From NCBI GenBank assembly GCA_016283355.1, contig JAEEMS010000023.1, positions 29,451-93,450 of the forward strand: a DNA stretch of 64,000 nucleotides, in the 5' to 3' direction. The stretch's first letter is position 1. Each line of letters opens with the position of its first letter. The translations under genes were made by a program, and so were the position numbers. Origin of the DNA: Elusimicrobiaceae bacterium. GTDB taxonomy: Bacteria > Elusimicrobiota > Elusimicrobia > Elusimicrobiales > Elusimicrobiaceae. This document shows positions 61,844-64,000 of the stretch, piece by piece. A model generated the notes under the pieces. That model searched no databases. It was not told where the DNA came from and was given only the letters and a program-made list of their open reading frames with translations.

Positions 61844-61881
61844 AAAATAAAATCCCCGCTTTATAACGGGGATTTTATTTT
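61844..61881. terminator. Terminator between dut and the barrel gene
   Basis: A 15-bp stem AAAATAAAATCCCCG / CGGGGATTTTATTTT with an 8-base loop, for convergent genes. Confidence 0.92.
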
Positions 61882-61896
61882 ACATCTCATCAAATT

Positions 61897-63201
61897 TTAG
61901 AACCGAACGATTGAACCAACTTGCACTTTAGAGTTGTCACTTCCGTACAATTCCTTCATTGAGCCAATTCTATAATAAACACCATTTCCACCATTTTTTA
62001 CATATCCAACACCGGCGAAAAATTGTACATAGTTACTGTAATCATACTTAACAACTAAATCTGCCTCTAACGTAGCACTTTTTTCAGCCAAACGGTCTTG
62101 AAAAGAGTATCCGTCCAAAGAGATCTCCCACTTATCCGCAGGTTTATAGTCAAAACCCAAATTAAATAAACGAACAGAACCATATGCAGAGCGAGGCGCC
62201 GTGAATAAACCAAAAACATTTTCTTTCGTCCATATGTTGCGGGAAAAAAGTTCACCCATTATCAGCCCCGGTGTATAGTTTCCATACACATAGGTCAAAC
62301 CATTAGAGTAAAGGAACGTTCCGCGGGCTGTGAAAGTACTGCCCAAATCGGCGGCCACATCTGTTTTTACCATATAGGTGGAATCATATGATCCCTGGTG
62401 ATGTTCTTTCGGCATATGATTGTATGCTAAATTACGCGCATATTCTACACTAAACCGATAAATAGCAGGCGTCCAATTCAATTTAGCACCATACAAACCA
62501 TGGTGTTTATATTCACGATTATATGGCACAATTATCATGTAAGGCGCCTGGAAATCATACATGTAAGCTTGGAGTGTAACTTTATCCGATGCTCTCCATT
62601 CTACATCTCCCCCAAAAGTATCTGCATTTTTTACATAATGCCCATACGAAGGATTATAAACTTCTTCTGCGTTCCCAATTTTCCCGCCCATCAATGTAAC
62701 TTTCCAAAAATCATTGTGATAGGTAAACGTAGCCCCATCCAACGTTTTTGCATACATGCGAGGAGCCGCGTTATAATGGGTGGGACCAAAATACATAACG
62801 GCACTATCTTCATCACCATAAAACTGACGGCCCACTGTGATATCAAACGCGTCAAACAAATCAGTAATTGCCACATTTGCGTTGGCTAATTTTATGCCGT
62901 CTCCGTTTTGGAAACCGTTGTTGGTATAGTTACGATCTCCCCAATCATAAACATATTGCCATAAAAGATTGGCTTTTACGTTTTCTTTTACGTCCGCCGT
63001 AACACCGGCCATTGCGCGGGTTCGGGTACCGCGAAACACATCATAATTTTCGCCCCAAATATTGTAATTAAAGGTTGTATTATGATCCGTACTGGCAGCA
63101 ATCGTTTGCACTTCTCCTGTCAGGTGCACTTTGTCCAAGACAGAAGCATTAGCCGGGCATGCTACAATCCCAACTAATAATAAGAAAAGAATTTTCTTCA
63201 T
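61897..63201 (-). CDS. Outer membrane beta-barrel protein (porin-like)
   Basis: A 434-residue protein with a signal peptide (MKKILFLLLVGIVACPANA). The mature chain is a run of amphipathic strands rich in Tyr, Trp, Asn and Gly (…GVTADVKENVKANLLWQYVYDWGD…, …KVTLQAYMYDFQAPYMIIV…) ending in VGSIVRF, an outer membrane C-terminal Phe. It resembles alginate-export/porin-type barrels, but the substrate is unknown. AAGGAGAT supports the ATG at 63201. The next gene is a paralog. Confidence 0.82.
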   Translation of the reverse strand: MKKILFLLLVGIVACPANASVLDKVHLTGEVQTIAASTDHNTTFNYNIWGENYDVFRGTRTRAMAGVTADVKENVKANLLWQYVYDWGDRNYTNNGFQNGDGIKLANANVAITDLFDAFDITVGRQFYGDEDSAVMYFGPTHYNAAPRMYAKTLDGATFTYHNDFWKVTLMGGKIGNAEEVYNPSYGHYVKNADTFGGDVEWRASDKVTLQAYMYDFQAPYMIIVPYNREYKHHGLYGAKLNWTPAIYRFSVEYARNLAYNHMPKEHHQGSYDSTYMVKTDVAADLGSTFTARGTFLYSNGLTYVYGNYTPGLIMGELFSRNIWTKENVFGLFTAPRSAYGSVRLFNLGFDYKPADKWEISLDGYSFQDRLAEKSATLEADLVVKYDYSNYVQFFAGVGYVKNGGNGVYYRIGSMKELYGSDNSKVQVGSIVRF

Positions 63202-63288
63202 TCTGATCTCCTTCAAATAAAAGTAAATACGTCTTTTCTATTATATTATTTTTTCACAAACAAATCAGTCAAAAAAATCTGGAAACTA

Positions 63289-63320
63289 AAAACCCCCGCT
63301 ATTAAGAGCGGGGGTTTTGT
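63289..63320 (-). terminator. Terminator of the right-edge barrel gene
   Basis: A 12-bp stem AAAACCCCCGCT / AGCGGGGGTTTT with a 6-base loop, beyond the stop at 63336; T runs are present on both strands. Confidence 0.85.
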
Positions 63321-63335
63321 TGTTTCTAAATTAGA

Positions 63336-64000
63336 TTAGAAGCGAACGAGCATACCAAGTTGGCCTTTGTAGTTTTCAGTTGCTGAATTTTTCAACTGAT
63401 AACCATGTTTTGCATAGGCAAAACCACCGAACATTTCTACATATTCGTTGTAGGCATATTTGGCAGTCAAGTCAACTTCGTAGGTTGCAGCATGGCGACC
63501 AAAGCGGTTTTGGAAGGAATAACCATCCAAAGATACGGTCCATTTTTCGCTCGGACGAACGTCAAAGCCGACGTTGAACATGCGCAAGCCGGCCGGATCT
63601 CCATCGTCACCTGGCCACATATTGAAAATATTCATTGTATAACCAAAGTTGCTCAGTAGATGACCGAACATCAAGCCCGGAGCATAGTTACCCCAAGAGA
63701 GGAAATTTTCTTTGGCATACACGAATGTACCGCGGGCAGTAAAAGCATTGATATCGGCAGCGATATCTGCTTTTACCATGTATCCGGGGGCATCATCTCC
63801 ACCATGTTCTTTTACCAAACGATCGCCGGCAAAGTTGCGGGCATATTCGGCACTCATGCGGAAAGCTTCGGTATCTAAACCGAGTTTGGCCCCGTAAATA
63901 CCCATGTGTTTGTCGTCGGTAATAGCACCAGCCGGTTCATCAGCATAATACATTTGAGCATTGACGAAATCATAGCCGTATACTTGAGCCGTTAAAGCAT
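63336..64000 (-). CDS. Outer membrane beta-barrel protein, paralog (N-terminus beyond window)
   Basis: The frame is open to the window end, so only the last ~220 residues are seen; the ATG at 63953 is internal. The sequence aligns with the neighbouring barrel: AQVYGYDFVNAQMYYA, MGIYGAKLGLDTEAFRMSAEYARNFA, RGTFVYAKENFLSWGNYAPGLMFGHL and the end GQLGMLVRF. It is a tandem porin-like duplicate sharing about half of its residues by eye. Confidence 0.82.
   Translation of the reverse strand, partial: ALTAQVYGYDFVNAQMYYADEPAGAITDDKHMGIYGAKLGLDTEAFRMSAEYARNFAGDRLVKEHGGDDAPGYMVKADIAADINAFTARGTFVYAKENFLSWGNYAPGLMFGHLLSNFGYTMNIFNMWPGDDGDPAGLRMFNVGFDVRPSEKWTVSLDGYSFQNRFGRHAATYEVDLTAKYAYNEYVEMFGGFAYAKHGYQLKNSATENYKGQLGMLVRF

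Noticed and set aside
4570..63320. Recurrent CCCCCG/CGGGGG hairpins as a dispersed mobile repeat family
   Set aside because: They recur after pgk, secG, groEL, ferredoxin, htpX and others, but loops and outer stems differ and each sits just after a stop codon. They are best explained as independent terminators.
63336..63953. Short complete barrel gene starting at 63953
   Set aside because: The frame continues without a stop to the window end and the upstream residues align with the neighbouring paralog, so the ATG at 63953 is internal.

Overview
The window reads as a chromosome segment of a Gram-negative, fermentative, probably anaerobic and host-associated bacterium. Outer-membrane parts are plentiful (TolC, FadL-like and other barrels, a Pal/OmpA-type lipoprotein, several lipoproteins). 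The metabolic genes are PPi-dependent phosphofructokinase, phosphoglycerate kinase, lactate dehydrogenase, a 2[4Fe-4S] ferredoxin and a FeoA-FeoB ferrous iron transporter; no respiratory complex is seen. The combination recalls the Elusimicrobiota, but that is a tentative placement from gene content, not a phylogeny.

Layout. 0-8.2 kb: a kinase/PP2C signalling pair, the CIRCE-controlled groES-groEL operon, a trypsin-fold exported protein, a Bax inhibitor-1-like membrane protein, pgk, secG and tRNA-Leu(GAG). 8.3-18.4 kb: an exported protein with a Cys-nucleophile chymotrypsin-like signature, two DMT permeases, a HAD phosphatase, a cyclodeaminase, two uncharacterised proteins, pepT and a lipoprotein. 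18.4-34.4 kb: feoAB, ferredoxin, ankyrin protein, FGGY kinase, RecB-like nuclease, tRNA-Arg(UCU), GT9 glycosyltransferase, pfp, an orphan DNA methyltransferase, HD protein, sirtuin and an Orn/Lys/Arg decarboxylase. 34.5-40.8 kb: a seven-gene minus-strand cluster joining a MacAB-TolC-type exporter to an ECF sigma factor, its zinc-finger anti-sigma and a Cys/His-rich exported protein. 40.9-45.3 kb: small membrane proteins, FadL, ldh, mutY.

45.3-47.4 kb is unlike the rest: a repeat-dense intergenic stretch, one winged-helix-like protein, then about 1 kb of very AT-rich non-coding DNA with perfect inverted repeats. 47.4-51.3 kb holds low-complexity exported proteins and two tandem secreted alpha/beta-hydrolase paralogs. 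51.4-64 kb has a flavoprotein, a MORN-like repeat protein, RDD, HtpX, LemA and MscS proteins, a Pal-like lipoprotein, a cluster of DnaA boxes (candidate replication origin), a pseudo-esterase, a HEAT-like protein, dut and two barrel paralogs, the last cut by the window end.

Three signals stand out. (1) Two exported trypsin-fold proteins, one with a viral 3C-like Cys/His signature and one that has lost its whole triad, each sit behind the same array of three palindromic boxes spaced 23-24 bp; related boxes recur at 60.06-60.1 kb. (2) About eleven genes have their -10 hexamer 6-9 nt before the start codon, which predicts leaderless mRNAs. (3) There is a DnaA-box cluster at 58.8-58.9 kb and a second odd AT-rich locus at 45.3-47.3 kb with helically phased TTGACATA repeats.
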